64,000 nucleotides of DNA from Entomortierella parvispora (lineage: Eukaryota > Mortierellomycota > Mortierellomycetes > Mortierellales > Mortierellaceae): contig OY752151.1 of assembly GCA_963573315.1 (NCBI GenBank), positions 682,001 to 746,000 of the forward strand, read 5' to 3'. The stretch's first letter is position 1. The number at the start of each line of letters is the position of its first letter. The notes below the pieces were generated by a model, which saw only the letters and a program-made list of their open reading frames with translations, was not told the origin of the DNA and did not search any database. Positions 41,961 through 53,100 of the stretch are shown piece after piece. A program made the translations under genes and the position numbers.

Positions 41961-43762
41961 CTCCAAGCTGTTAACTGCCACATTGGGTTGCGTTCCAGAG
42001 GCTGTGGGCTGTTCCCTGGAGCTGCTCTTACCATTGACCGCGGTACTGGAATGGGCTCGTGCGTTGACATGGCTCGGATCGTAGGGTACCAGATCATTGC
42101 AGGCCACTGTGGTGTGATCACTGTCGCTCGGACCCTGTCCGTCCTGACCTTCTCCAGCACCCGATTGAGAAGGGACCATGGGGGGCAGATGTACACTCGG
42201 CCCAGGTCCTTCCAGCTGAAGCTGAACGCGTCCTGCTTCCACGCAGTCTCTTCGTGTAGCCATGACACGTACCTGTGTGTCTTCGCGTTCGCTGCCGTGG
42301 CGAACAGATCGACTGAGTGAGGACCCCAAGTGGAGACGAGCTGTTGATAGAACGAGTTGCTGATCGACCACTCCAACTGTGCTATCATTCGCCTCGATGG
42401 TGAGTCGGCTGGATTGAATTGAGACGGTACGTACGTTGTCATGAGCCGCGTACCCGTCCTGATGCAATAATTCCAAATCCTTGTGGCCAGATCTAACAAC
42501 GGTTGAGACCTGGTCCCTCCGAATTTGTTGATCTGCGCAATCGCTGTCGTGTTGTCGCAGATGACTTGAATTGTCTTGCCCCGCATGTCTGTGAGGTTCA
42601 CCAGATGCCATATCACCTTCAGTTCCTTGTAATTGATGTGATGAGGTTGTTCCTCCGGTGTCCATAGCTTCGAGATCTCCACGTCCTCGTAGACTATTCC
42701 CCATGCTTCCTGCGACGCATCCGTGAACACATCGATTTCCGACCTCTGGGGGAGGAATCCCTGACCATTCCATGTCGACAGGCTCTTGCACCACCACTGC
42801 AGGTCCTCTCTCGATCGGTGGTCCAGTGTGACAGATCCCGTCCATGGGCAATTCCTTGCTAGGGCCTTGTTCTGGACCTGGATGAGCTGTCGTGTCTTGA
42901 GTCGCGCTGGGAAGATGGCTACCGTCATGGCCATCGCTCTCCCTATGAATGACGCCAACCTCTTGAGCGGGACGGTGGCTGTCTGCAGCAGCTTGGTGGC
43001 TTCCCTCCGAAGGTCGCGAATCTTGTTCCCTGGCACTGACAACGCCATCTTGACAGTGTCTATGCGGAATCCCAGGTGATTGATCTGTTGCGAGGGAGTG
43101 AGCATTGACTTCTCGTGTTTGATGAGAAATCCCAGTCGTTCCAGCTGTTGACGTACCATAAGCGTGTGTCGCTCCGACTCTTCTTTGCTTGTGGCTGCGA
43201 CCAAAATATCGTCGAGATATGCTGAAATGCGGATCCCCTGCTTGCGTGCCCATTGTAGGATGGGTCGTATGATCTTGGTGAAGACGTACGGAGATAGTGA
43301 CAGGCCGAACGGTAGGGTCCTGAACTGATAAGTCTTCCCGTGCCATCGAAAGCGTAGGTATCGTCGACTTTCCGCTTGTACTGCCACGTGGAGGAACGCG
43401 TCGCTTAAGTCTATCGATGTCATCCAGTCCTTTGGTCGTAGCATCTGGCAGATGTGAGTGAGCGTCTCCATTTTGAAATGTGGCGCCTTCAGGTACTGGT
43501 TGAGTGGTCGGAGGTTGAGAACAGGTCGAAGTCCCCCTGTTTTCTTCGGTATGGTGAAGAGACGGCTGTAAAAGCCCATACCGCTGCATTCTTCGATAGC
43601 CCTTTTTTGTAATAAAGAAAGGATTTCTTTGTTTATCTCCTCCTTCTCCGCCGGTGTGGTGTAGGGGTCGTGAATTGGGGGAAGGCGCAATGGTGGAGGT
43701 TTGCTGAAGATGATCGAGTATCCCTTGCTGACAATGTTGTTGATCCAAGTCGAATCCGTCAT
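41939..43762 (-). CDS. DIRS reverse transcriptase-RNase H protein
   Basis: The 607-residue frame starts MTDSTWINNIVSKGYSIIFS, 38 bases after the gag stop. RT motifs run in order: GMGFYSRLFTIPKKTGGLRP, MTSIDLSDAFLHVAV, RTLPFGLSLSPYVFTK, and catalytic SAYLDDILVA (YLDD). The RNase H region has DVFTDASQEAWG, ELKVIWHLVN and CDNTTAIAQINKFGG. The C-terminal part with STWGPHSVDLFATAANAKTH and NRVLEKVRTDRVRATVI is the DIRS-specific extension (related to a methylase-like module). No stops or frameshifts are seen, so it could be active in trans. Confidence 0.93.
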   Translation of the reverse strand: MTDSTWINNIVSKGYSIIFSKPPPLRLPPIHDPYTTPAEKEEINKEILSLLQKRAIEECSGMGFYSRLFTIPKKTGGLRPVLNLRPLNQYLKAPHFKMETLTHICQMLRPKDWMTSIDLSDAFLHVAVQAESRRYLRFRWHGKTYQFRTLPFGLSLSPYVFTKIIRPILQWARKQGIRISAYLDDILVAATSKEESERHTLMVRQQLERLGFLIKHEKSMLTPSQQINHLGFRIDTVKMALSVPGNKIRDLRREATKLLQTATVPLKRLASFIGRAMAMTVAIFPARLKTRQLIQVQNKALARNCPWTGSVTLDHRSREDLQWWCKSLSTWNGQGFLPQRSEIDVFTDASQEAWGIVYEDVEISKLWTPEEQPHHINYKELKVIWHLVNLTDMRGKTIQVICDNTTAIAQINKFGGTRSQPLLDLATRIWNYCIRTGTRLMTTYVPSQFNPADSPSRRMIAQLEWSISNSFYQQLVSTWGPHSVDLFATAANAKTHRYVSWLHEETAWKQDAFSFSWKDLGRVYICPPWSLLNRVLEKVRTDRVRATVITPQWPAMIWYPTIRAMSTHEPIPVPRSMVRAAPGNSPQPLERNPMWQLTAWSVDGNKL

Positions 43763-43800
43763 CTCCTCCCATTCCCGTTTGAATCTGAGAAGGCGTGCTC

Positions 43801-44751
43801 CTACTGGCGCTCCTTCTCTGATCCGTTTCCCTTGTCTCTTGAGGACTTGTCGCTCCGGGCTGGCTTCCTGTCCTTGTAAGAGCTACCGTACTTGCTGCCA
43901 CTGTCGCGGCTGCTTGACGATTCTCCTGATGTGTCGGATGTCTTCCTGTCCGATCTCTCTGGGAGCGTCTTCTTGAACCTGGGCTTCTTGTAGGCTGTCT
44001 TGCCGCTGTCCTCCTTACTGGTCGGCTTACTGTAAGTCTTCTTGATGAGGTCTGCAGTTGCTCGACGTTTTGCCACCTCCTCAAGAGTGAGCATAGCGGA
44101 TTCCTTGGTTTCCGTGTTCGGGATGCCCAGGTGGCGGAGGTGAACGTCCTGACGCATGATTCCCAATTTCGACGCGTCATTGGATGCCAGGATGCGTGCG
44201 GTGTTGAGGAACGAGAGAACTTGCTGTCCCCAGACTGTACGCACAAAGTCAGGCGAGGAGACAATGTCGTCTGCAAGTGTGTCGTACATCCGAGTGGTGT
44301 TGGCGATGAAACTTTGAGCCTTGCCCAGGTCCTGGTCGTGTCTGCGGGCTGCTTCTGGCAGACTGATGGCATGATGATGCTGAATGACCTGAGGGGGCTT
44401 GTAATCCATGCCTTCAGTGTAGTGATAATCGTTCCAATCGAAGTGCTTATGTCCTGGAGGGAGGACGGTGTTGTAGAATTCGGTTTGGGTGATCGCAGGG
44501 TACTGTTCCTGTAGTTCCGGGTACCGTAAAAGAGTGGTTGCTCGTTCGGTCTTGTATACCACTTGTCCAGGTCGGACCTCGCTCTCGGGAGCAGCTTCCC
44601 GAAGCTGTTTGATGGTCGCGTCCTGATCAGATATCTTACTGGCTTGGTCAGAGATCTGGTTGGCTTGCTCAGAGACCTTGCTGGACAGGTCTTGGACCAT
44701 TGCCGCCAAGACGGCAAGATCGAAGTTGGGTGGATTGGTGGCATTGGGCAT
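43801..44751 (-). CDS. DIRS Gag-like ORF1 protein
   Basis: The 316-residue frame starts MPNATNPPNFDLAVLAAMVQ just inside the right terminal repeat. An N-terminal coiled coil (SSKVSEQANQISDQASKIS) is followed by a helical core (HHHAISLPEAARRHDQDLGK...SFIANTTRMYDTL). The C-terminus is Lys/Arg/Ser-rich and disordered (KPRFKKTLPERSDRK), a likely nucleic-acid-binding tail. No zinc knuckle is present, as expected for DIRS gag. The old copy at 27485-28830 matches its order. Confidence 0.85.
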   Translation of the reverse strand: MPNATNPPNFDLAVLAAMVQDLSSKVSEQANQISDQASKISDQDATIKQLREAAPESEVRPGQVVYKTERATTLLRYPELQEQYPAITQTEFYNTVLPPGHKHFDWNDYHYTEGMDYKPPQVIQHHHAISLPEAARRHDQDLGKAQSFIANTTRMYDTLADDIVSSPDFVRTVWGQQVLSFLNTARILASNDASKLGIMRQDVHLRHLGIPNTETKESAMLTLEEVAKRRATADLIKKTYSKPTSKEDSGKTAYKKPRFKKTLPERSDRKTSDTSGESSSSRDSGSKYGSSYKDRKPARSDKSSRDKGNGSEKERQ

Positions 44752-44811
44752 GAGGATCAGGATCAGTCTACTGGATTTTCAGATGGGAATGCCCAAAAGC
44801 GTGAAAAAGAA

Positions 44812-44903
44812 AGATGGAGATCAAGAGATGCATCAGTCCCTTAGTGTAGAGCACTTTTTTCTTTGGAGTCACGTGAGATCAATAAAAGAAAGATACACAC
44901 ACA
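44812..44903 (-). repeat. DIRS right inverted terminal repeat
   Basis: This is the reverse complement of 33377-33468; no mismatch was found by eye over 92 bases. It is extended by 30 bases (44904-44933) that match the complement of the internal region. Confidence 0.92.
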
Positions 44904-44989
44904 GATAGAGTCCCTTGGAGGGGGAAGAATAATGATCCAGCAGGGGTAAAGCCCAGCAACGAAATGTCTTAAGGGGTACTTATGGATTA

Positions 44990-45570
44990 AGGGGCAGTGT
45001 TTCCAAGGTCAAGCCAATCTCGCCTTGGCAGGAGTCCGACCTGCGACATTACCATTCATCCACGGCAAAAAGCACTCCACGCCTTCTTCAGCAGCCGCAG
45101 TGACGCTCGCAACATTTATCAAACAGCTGCATGGAACGCTTCCGACGCTCTTAGTCATGCAAGCGCGACATTCCGACCTCTATCCCCACAATTTTTGTCT
45201 CTGTGTCGTGGGGCACCAGAGGGCGATAATCATGTTTGGGTCTGTCCAGAGTCATTCCAACAACAGAAGCTAACATAGGAGAATGCAGGAAAGAGGACCA
45301 CTTTCCCTCACTCTACTCTGCTTTCAACGACTTGTCCACGTTCCATCCTTCGAAATGGGGCCAGGACGCTCCTCCCTTGGTCTCGGCACGTTCGGTAGTC
45401 CCAACGGCTACTAAACTCCGCTCCACACTGTTGTAGTCACGGTTGCCTACCGGTTTATCCTCCGCCTGGATAGGGATGCCCTTGCTCGACTGTAGAAGAA
45501 ACGTTTCGAGGTCGCAATTACATGGGAGAAGGAATACAAGCCCGGCCATAGAACAATGCCCCCGGTGTAA
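44990..45570 (+). mobile_element. degenerate 3' fragment of a non-LTR retrotransposon
   Basis: One frame reads SRLGRSPTCDITIHPRQKAL...CRGAPEGDNHVWVCPESFQQ, which resembles the Cys/His knuckle near the C-terminus of LINE ORF2 proteins. The following bases (45290-45560) share clear similarity with 47830-48100, including 'tttatcctccgcctggatag' and 'catgggagaaggaa'. Stops and frame changes are frequent. Assignment to a LINE is tentative. Confidence 0.45.
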
Positions 45571-47149
45571 CATTCACCCCCCGACACCTGGCCTTGTGGC
45601 ACACTCTTTACCGACTACCTTCAATGCCTTTGCCCCGGTGCTCAGGATGACCCAGTTTCGGTGGATCATCGACTGTTGGTCTATCTACGCAGCGAAGATC
45701 ACTTAACAAGACTAGCAAAGATGGGGGAGAATCCACTCTTTGTAATATTTTTACTCTTCGTTATTACATGGCGACGAGCTGTGGAGTTTGTTGCGCGGGG
45801 ATCGCTAGTCCACGCGGCTGCGTCTGGTAGTAGATAGTTCAGTTCGCATTCCACTTCTTTGGCTCGGCTGGCAAATAAAATGTTGCACAATGCTACGCGT
45901 TTGAAGCTCTGAACCCATCTTCTTCCTCTCACCAAAAAAAAAACTTCCGTCCACTCCGGGTCTCCCTTTGACGAGAGTGAGGAGCCGCTACGCAGCCTGA
46001 GACCACCCCACCTGTTCCTTTGTTCCTGTCGCTGCTTCACTCCTTTTAGTTATCCTCATTCTCAACGCTGCATTACACATAGAAGTCTAGACACAGCACG
46101 TGAAACAAACGACAGAATATGAGAACGACAGGCCGAAACTCAGGCACCCGCGGTTGAAATACAAGCCCAGGGAATGGCCACGGCACGCGCCATTCCAAAA
46201 CCAAAAGTGGCACTTGCTTCGAGAGAGACCATGGCAAACTTTCATCCTCTCATTGAAAGCAATTTGAAGAAATTGAAGCAGCAGGTGCAGTACAGAGCTT
46301 TTCTAGTCTCAAGTCAAACTGTAACCACTTCCTGTTCCGACATGTCCATGTTACTTCTAGACCGAGGAAAATTCACAGAGCCGTAGAAGTCCACCTCGGC
46401 GGCAAAGTGAATCTACTTCCGATTCGGACGAGCTTGCAGTTTTACAAGATTCGATCAGATTTGTTGTCATGGAGAATGCTCCTACGAGAGCAGTGGCACT
46501 GTACGAGTTAACAAAGAGTTTGCATCCGTGGTCGTGGAAGTCGCAGTGAATGACAAACGGAAATTTGTTGAGGACGACCTAAGTCTGCGTTTATCAGATA
46601 CAGACAGTGCACCGGGGTTAGACAGACCGCCAAAGCGTAAGAGTCAAGTCGTCAATACGGTTTGCTTATGAGCTTTGAATGCAGCTTATCAGGAAAACTC
46701 AGGCGCTTACGGCGTCAGAGCCTGTATCTTCAGATCCCAGATCCCCGCGAATTGCTCGCCTCACCAAACTCCGTAAATAAAAAAACCACATTATGGCGTT
46801 CTCTCGTGCGTTGCAAACAAGGACTAGAAACACATCGGAGCGAGCCAGGGTGCAAACAAGTAATGCAGTGGATGCAGCAAGAAGCCGAGTAAAGAAGACG
46901 AGCGCGAACACAAGCGCGTCGTTTGGTAGACTTTCTATTGACAGAAAGTAAACCGACGCTCGCGAGGGATATTTTACAAGGCCTCATTTCCTTGTTTCCT
47001 TGTTGGTATTTGAAGTCCTGCTGTCTTTGACTCCTCTGTCAGTCCAAAGTGGCTACGACAGCAAAGTATCTCGAAGACTGGAAGGCCTCTCGTCCTTGCA
47101 TTCGGTGTACGGATAGCGATTCTAGTTATTCATGATTCCGTCCGACGAA
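45571..47149. other. no supportable gene; degraded sequence
   Basis: Short plus-strand frames (46174-46386, 46662-46892) have no start context or domains. The region lies between LINE-like scraps and the family-gene remnant and probably consists of degraded repeats and pseudogene material. Confidence 0.4.
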
Positions 47150-47435
47150 GGGACGTGTTCTTAAAAAACCGTTCTCGAGCCAATTCCGCCTCTATTTTCT
47201 ATGTAAGCGTGGCTCACACACGACGCGCGAAGGATCCAAAGAGATCGACAGAGTTCACCTGCTGGTAGATCATCCTGGATACGACATTAAGCGACTGACC
47301 GAGCTCTTTAAAGAGTACGAACTCTATGTTTGGCAATTATGAGGACAACCAACGACATGATGATCGGGGACTTGATAGCTACGAATCCAACAGCTCTATT
47401 CCAAGGCTGAAGCCCAGACAGTAATCTCAATCAAC
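47150..47435 (+). pseudogene. remnant of a third copy of the large coiled-coil/LRR-like family
   Basis: About 190 bp (47160-47345) aligns with 51155-51335 of the intact gene. Shared phrases include 'aattccgcct', 'gatcatcctggatacgacat' and 'tttaaagagt'. A further short match (47350-47385, 'ccaacgacatgatgatcggg') corresponds to about 51513 after a deletion. Frames are broken; only a fragment remains. Confidence 0.75.
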
Positions 47436-47579
47436 AGGAAGTGCAGTGTGAATAAGCAGGTGAATTGTAATGGCTACACTTTGGTGAAGACACAGAGTAG
47501 ATATCAAAGTGCCGTACGGCGTGAGTTATGTGGGCGTATGATGTGGCAAGGACATAGTTTGACGCAAGAGAAAAAATTC

Positions 47580-47676
47580 GGGAGATGGAGGGATTTGAAC
47601 CCACGACTACGTGAAATAGACTGCAGACAATATATTCCGAGTGTTGCAGCGCCTTTGACCACTCGGCCACCTCCCC
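47580..47676 (-). tRNA. class II tRNA-like gene with intron, copy 1 (probably degenerate; anticodon unreadable)
   Basis: On the minus strand the A box (tggccgagtgg), B box (ggttcaaatcc), a long variable arm and a T6 terminator are present. The acceptor stem has one mismatch and one G-U, and the T stem has a mismatch. The anticodon stem CTGCA/TGCAG encloses 19 bases beginning ACACTC, so an intron is implied, but no U33-anticodon arrangement for Leu or Ser can be placed. It is less perfect than the copy at 53386. Confidence 0.6.
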
Positions 47677-47814
47677 TCTTGTAATACATGGTGCGTTTCT
47701 TCAGTGTACGGTTTTTGAGTCTGTTGTCGATGAAGATCTTGCGCTGCGCCTCCGCTGCACAAAAAAAAGGTTCAAAAAAAAAAAAAGTCGCCCACCGAGC
47801 GACAGAAACAGATG

Positions 47815-48215
47815 TACCATTCAAGTATGGATGTCACTCACTCTGCTTTCATCGTCTTCTCCACGTTTCATTCCTCCGAAATGGGGTCAGGATGCTTCTT
47901 CCTTGGACTCGGCATGTTCGGCTGCCACTGCATGCCAGGGACTATTGCACTCCGCCTTGATCGATGCGTGGACACCACTGTTCAAGCTCCACACTCGGCT
48001 GTAGTCGCAGCGGCCCACCAATTTATCCTCTGCCTGGATAGAAACCTCTTTGCTCGACAGTGGAAGAAACGTCGCTATGGCACAATTGCATGGGAGAAGA
48101 AACGCGGTATCCGCCCCAAAGATGAGCAATTCGCCGACCACCTCCCAGGCCTTGTGACTGGTGTAACTCCACCAAAAAATATCGAATACCCCCCTTTGTG
48201 GCGCGTCTTGTAGTC
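47815..48215 (+). mobile_element. degenerate C-terminal fragment of a non-LTR retrotransposon ORF2
   Basis: The frame FILCLDRNLFARQWKKRRYG...IAWEKKRGI resembles the end of fungal LINE ORF2 proteins (W/R-x-x-R...AWE-x-x-x-GI). The nucleotide sequence matches the scrap at 45290-45560. The upstream part is lost. Confidence 0.45.
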
Positions 48216-48339
48216 CAACAAGTATGGTCATTGGTGTGGAGAACCTAACCATAAGATAAGGATGGTGGCGGTCTGGCTTGTTTTATTATATTCTCGATTC
48301 ACTCTATTGATAGCTGCACCGTTATCAGCAGTCAGTTAA

Positions 48340-49964
48340 CTATTTTATTGTCTTCAATCGGATGCCACACGAGTCCAGCAGTTGTTTAGCCTTGACATCG
48401 ACGTGACATTGTTTATGGATCAAAACCGATTCTAACGCAGGCCAAGTATGAACCATGTAGACTGCATCTTGAATGGTTGTCTGAAGTCGCGCCCATTTTA
48501 CTCGCCTCAGTCTCTTCAATGTCCGCAGTGTCCCAAACGACAAGTCTATCCAAGGCTGCAACCGATTATAGTTTCTCCGGCCCCCGATAGACGGAGTGCT
48601 GCCCATGTAAAGCACTTCCAGTCGTGACAGTAAGGACTACCGCGTCAAAATGATGAGAGGAGAGGATTGACAGCCAACATTGACCGCATTTGACACTGAC
48701 AGCTCCGTGTTCCCTGTTGCCATTCCTGTTTCCAGTCCTGGACGAGAGTGCTGGGGCGCTTGTGCCCACACGAGTCCAAATGTCATCTTCAGCTGCTCTA
48801 ACCTACTACAGGCCCAGGGCCGCGGATCTGCAAGAATCTCTTTGTCGGTCAGCAGAGGTGCAGAGAACTGTTTCAAGTTAGGACAAGAACACAACAGTTG
48901 TTGCACGATCGTAGCCGAAACACTTTTGCATTTAGCCAATGTGAGGGACTTGAGTCTCATTCCGAGAGGTTGGTCCACAAGGTTGTTTATCAGCCCCCCA
49001 TTCATTCCTGAACCAGATCCGATGAGCGATGCATGTCCAAGTAACGCCTTTACACTGAGAGGTCCAAAATCAGTCTCTTTAGCATTCAACTTCTGAAGCG
49101 GTCGCGTCCCTATGGCCGAGATAATGTCTGCCAAGATTTCAACCGAAAGAAAGGTCTCACTCAGGCTCACATGTGCGAGAAATGGCCAGTATCCGGTTTG
49201 AAGATCCTTTGGCAGCCGACTTAAGGCGAAAGGGCGGTATGAGCGATTCAGTTTTAGAGATCGAAGGTCCTGACACTCCAACATCAGATAGTAACTGTTA
49301 TCAAAGCAAGTGCTTAGGGTATGGATACCGAGATGCTGAATCCTGCATTCGTGGTTCTCCTGAGTCCCAAGCTGCCACGACGATTCTGGGCTTGTATTTT
49401 CTTGAACAACACGGACGCTTTTCAGAATCAAGGTATCAAGCCTCCCCAAGAGACGCCGCGCGGAGCCATCCAGCGAATCCAGCTCAATCGATACGTTGTG
49501 TAGAGACAGGGTCTTCAGACGACTCAGTTGGGCTGCGCAATCCCCCAAGAAGTTAATTATGCTGATGGTCGTGCTATTCTTTTCCGTGTGGAAGTATAGA
49601 GACCGAAGTGTGTGTCCTTGCCGAAAAATCAAATCCCTGAATGCCTTCTTGGATTGATCTTGAGAGTACATGCTCGTGGTCAAACAGAGTGTGTGTAGCT
49701 TTGGGTAAGGCAACAAGAGCAAAAGATCGCAGGTCCACTCCTGGAGGTGTCGAATAGTGAGGACCTTGACCAAAGTAGAGTTCCGGGTAAGTTCAGGAGT
49801 GGAGACAAGAGCATCGGCGCTGCTGACGGAGATTGAGCTCCAGAGCGCCGGAGCGAAAAGGCTGTGCCAGTGGCGAGAGACGAGCATGCATTGGAAGATG
49901 CACTCTTTGGGAGGAACGATGCGATGAGCTCGGCAACCTCAGGCAGGTCAAGAGGATGGATCAT
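48340..49964 (-). pseudogene. F-box/LRR-like gene, copy 2, broken
   Basis: It starts MIHPLDLPEVAELIASFLPK at 49964. One base is missing near 49907, shifting the frame just before CMLVSRHWHSLFAPALW. The following 416 codons are open and Leu-rich (LSRLKTLSLHNVSIELDSL, LRSLKLNRSY, PLQKLNAKETDFGPLSVKAL). A TAG at 48639-48637 then interrupts the frame. The same frame continues to a normal C-terminus (LRTLKRLRRVKWARLQ...WPALESVLIHKQ) ending at 48340, matching the end of copy 1. Two lesions make it a pseudogene unless one is a sequencing error. It is divergent (213 bp) from the intact partner at 50178. Confidence 0.82.
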
Positions 49965-50177
49965 TGATGGGAATGGGCGTAATGGACAATGAAGAGAGAA
50001 AAGAACAGCAATTCAACCCATGCCACCTTTGTGTCCATGGGTCCATGGCAACGCTCTGTTCTCAAAAATTCACTTTCTGGAGCGCACAGCCTCATCGTCT
50101 CATTCCAACCATCTCTCCACTCATCTCTCATCCATTGCATCCTCCTCTTTCCTCCTTCTAATCGGATTTCGGTTGAA

Positions 50178-53100
50178 ATGGATCGCCCCCAGCACCTTCA
50201 ATCCTTCCGAATCGCGCCCCAGTGTTTCTCTTCAACCTCAAGCTACACCCACAACCCAGTCCATACCCTGCCCACGCGATTGGATCCAAAGACAGAAAAT
50301 CACTTTATCTTGTGGAGAGATATTCAGGCCTTCTTCAAAAATGCACAAGGTGTCTTGGCTGATGGAGTCGCTGTCTATTTCACGGAAGGAGACAACTTTC
50401 AAAGGTAGAGTGTCCTTCCTCCTTGTCCCTCAGTTCGAGGCTGTACGATATATTCAGGAAGGGCGAACTCGAGTCCCAATGTGCTTATGGAGCTCTTTTC
50501 CTGCTGATAGGCTAGAGCCACTCAGAATTGCCTATCACCCAGGCACGACCTTGGAAGTGGTGGTTCCTACCATCGAACTTGGCCCTTCCTCTGGATTGGG
50601 AACAACATTGGCTGCAGTAAACACACAGGGAGCAACAATCGCCCTATCATCCTCTGTCGATCTTGAGAAACAGGCTGCTCGCCTTCGCATTCAAGATATT
50701 CCTGATCCAGCCCAAGAGGATTCAAACCCCTCCTCTACCAACGTCGTGTCGAACACAAAAGGGAAACGCTCCGAAGCGCGTCTAAGCTTGACCGCTCAAT
50801 CTTCAGTCCAGGTATTCCAAGGACTTCGTGCAAGTTGGATCCAAGCTATCACTTCTGGTCAAGTCAACCAAGCCGAGAGCATCAAGGCCGAGATGTCCAA
50901 ACATTTCCAAGAGGTCAAGGTTGAGACCGACAAACTCAATGCTTCCATGGAGGAGAATGCTGTCTTGCAAGCCAAACTGCTCGATATGAACAGAACTATG
51001 TTCCAGATGCAAAAAATGACCCTCGATCGTCTGGCCAACATCCAGGGTCAGATCCAGGCGGTCCTCACTCAGACATACGAGTTGCACGAATTCCCTATTC
51101 CGAGGCTATTCATCATCCTGCCAACAGTGGCCCGAAGACGGGACGTGTTCTTTAAACCGTTCTCAAACCAATTCCGCCTGTATTTCCTGTGTGAATGCGG
51201 ATCACATACGACACGCGAGGGATCCAAGGAGATTGACAAAGTTCATCTTGCAGATCATCCTGGATACGACATTGAACAACCGACAAGATTCTTTAAAAAG
51301 TTTGGACCCTACGTTCTGGCAGTCATGAGGGCCATTCAACTGGGAGCCAGGGTGACATCGGTGGTCATTCCGCACTTGGCCAACTCATCACTGGTCCAGG
51401 AACTGAACAACGTCGAATCAAGCTTGGCTTCTCTTCAGAAGGGTATAGATTTCTACAGCAAGGAAAGCATTGGCGCCATGGTCGACCAGACCGTGTCGTT
51501 CTTGGAGGGCTTCAACCAGCGACATGGGGAGCTGGTACTTGATGGGAAAGAACTCCAGACTACTATAAGCCGATTGGAGCTGAATGACGCGGAGGCGATC
51601 GAAGGTGTCGAGCTCAAACAGCTGGAGAACTTTTTATCTGTCGCAGATAAGGAACGGACTCTTGGAAACCTCTACCGGAGCGTGACCAAGGAAGGGCATG
51701 TCAAATGGGTTTGTCGAACACATTTCCGCCAAAACTATGGGGAGCAGGCCCGGAAGCGACTCTTGGAAGTGGTGCAAGAGAACGACGGGATCTACGACGA
51801 ACAACGAGGAAAAGTGGTCATTCAATTGGCGACAAAGACTTTGGCCAAGGCGTTCTATTCTGTCTTGGTACAGACTCCTAATATCCAAGAGTTGGATATC
51901 GCACTCCTATGGGATGCATCGTTATCTGACCTTCGATCATTAGCAGAGGCCATTCTAAAATCGACGGTCGTTGTCCTCTGCATTGATGGCAGTTACTTCA
52001 CTGGCCCAATAGGCGACATATTAAACAGTAGTCGCCGGTACGAACCATTCCTCCAACTCATGACCAAGGGGCAACTCCAGGCGATCCAGTTCCAAGTATT
52101 CCTGGAGTTCTTTGACCGGGTCGGCAATCTTTCCACCATCATATCCATACCATCGTTGCGTGCGCTGAACATGTGTAACCTCCCAAATGCTAGCTACGAG
52201 GGACTGCTGAATCTGGTGGGGAAGTGCACAGGGCTGCAAAGGCTAACACTTGGCCGGCCGGGAATTGATCAAGCTGTAGCATTATTACGCGCCAATCGAC
52301 GAATTCTGGAAATGGAGGTCAGTTATCCCCTGAGTCACATCAGCATGGCCTTGGGTTTAGCAAGCGAGATTGCGAATCTAAAAGACCAGGACAAAGGCGA
52401 CCACACGGGAAATCGACTACGTCTTCAGTCCCTGGTTGCTAGACAAGATGTGAGTTTCTGCGCACCATGTAGGATATCATCAAACGATGAACACGAGCTA
52501 GTCCCAGGACGGGTGTCATTTACCTTTTCGGAGGACGGGATTACTGGAATTTCCTCTGATGACTGGGGAGTGGTCGACATAAAGCCTTTTGTTAGCCAGT
52601 ATGGCTGGGCTCTGCTAGATGCAGATCTTTTACAGTTTCAACTCCATGAAGCCACGCGATCGGAGGAGAAACGGCTGCCATTGGATTATGGGGCATGGTC
52701 CAAATTGATCGACAGGAATGGAGGCATATCTGCTCTTAAGTCTTTGCGATATCACGGGTCGTTATTAATCGAAGAGGACCGTCCTGCGCTTTTATCTATC
52801 ATTGACAAGTCACCAAAGTTGGAGTGCCTGGAAGTCATCTTTAGCAGCCGACATGATCGTGAGGTCGTCTTTTGGCACTTGGAGCATTTGGCATCGCGGA
52901 TTTCAACGTTGCAATTGTTAGGGCACACTTGCTTCAAAAGCTTTGTCGACTTTATAACGCAGCACGAGATCACCCTTCCGAAGCTGACAGAGCTTCGATG
53001 TCGGCCCAATCTTATTCCGCACGATTCTCACAAGATGACCAGGGAACGGTGGTCCCAACTGTTTGCTACTGTAGATTTTTCAGTGTTAACGATCCTCACA

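Larger units (their letters stand above)
33308..44933 (-). mobile_element. DIRS-type tyrosine-recombinase retrotransposon, structurally complete but split by a chromovirus
   Basis: DIRS elements replicate by reverse transcription and integrate as circles using a tyrosine recombinase. Visible parts are 92-bp inverted terminal repeats (33377-33468 and 44812-44903), a left extension (33308-33376) and a right extension (44904-44933). An internal complementary region (33509-33609) is complementary to both extensions joined together. Both ends carry the trinucleotide AAT, and the two complements overlap there, the expected circle junction. Genes on the minus strand are gag (44751-43801), RT-RNase H (43762-41939) and tyrosine recombinase (overlapping frame, interrupted at 41560/34231). 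Without the inserted chromovirus and one target copy it is about 4.3 kb, normal for the group. No target-site duplication is expected or seen. Confidence 0.9.

Noticed and set aside
41544-44744. Whole 1,066-codon frame as one protein
   Set aside because: Only the end resembles a recombinase; upstream residues are an off-frame shadow of RT and gag, rich in Ser/Thr/Pro/Arg without domains.
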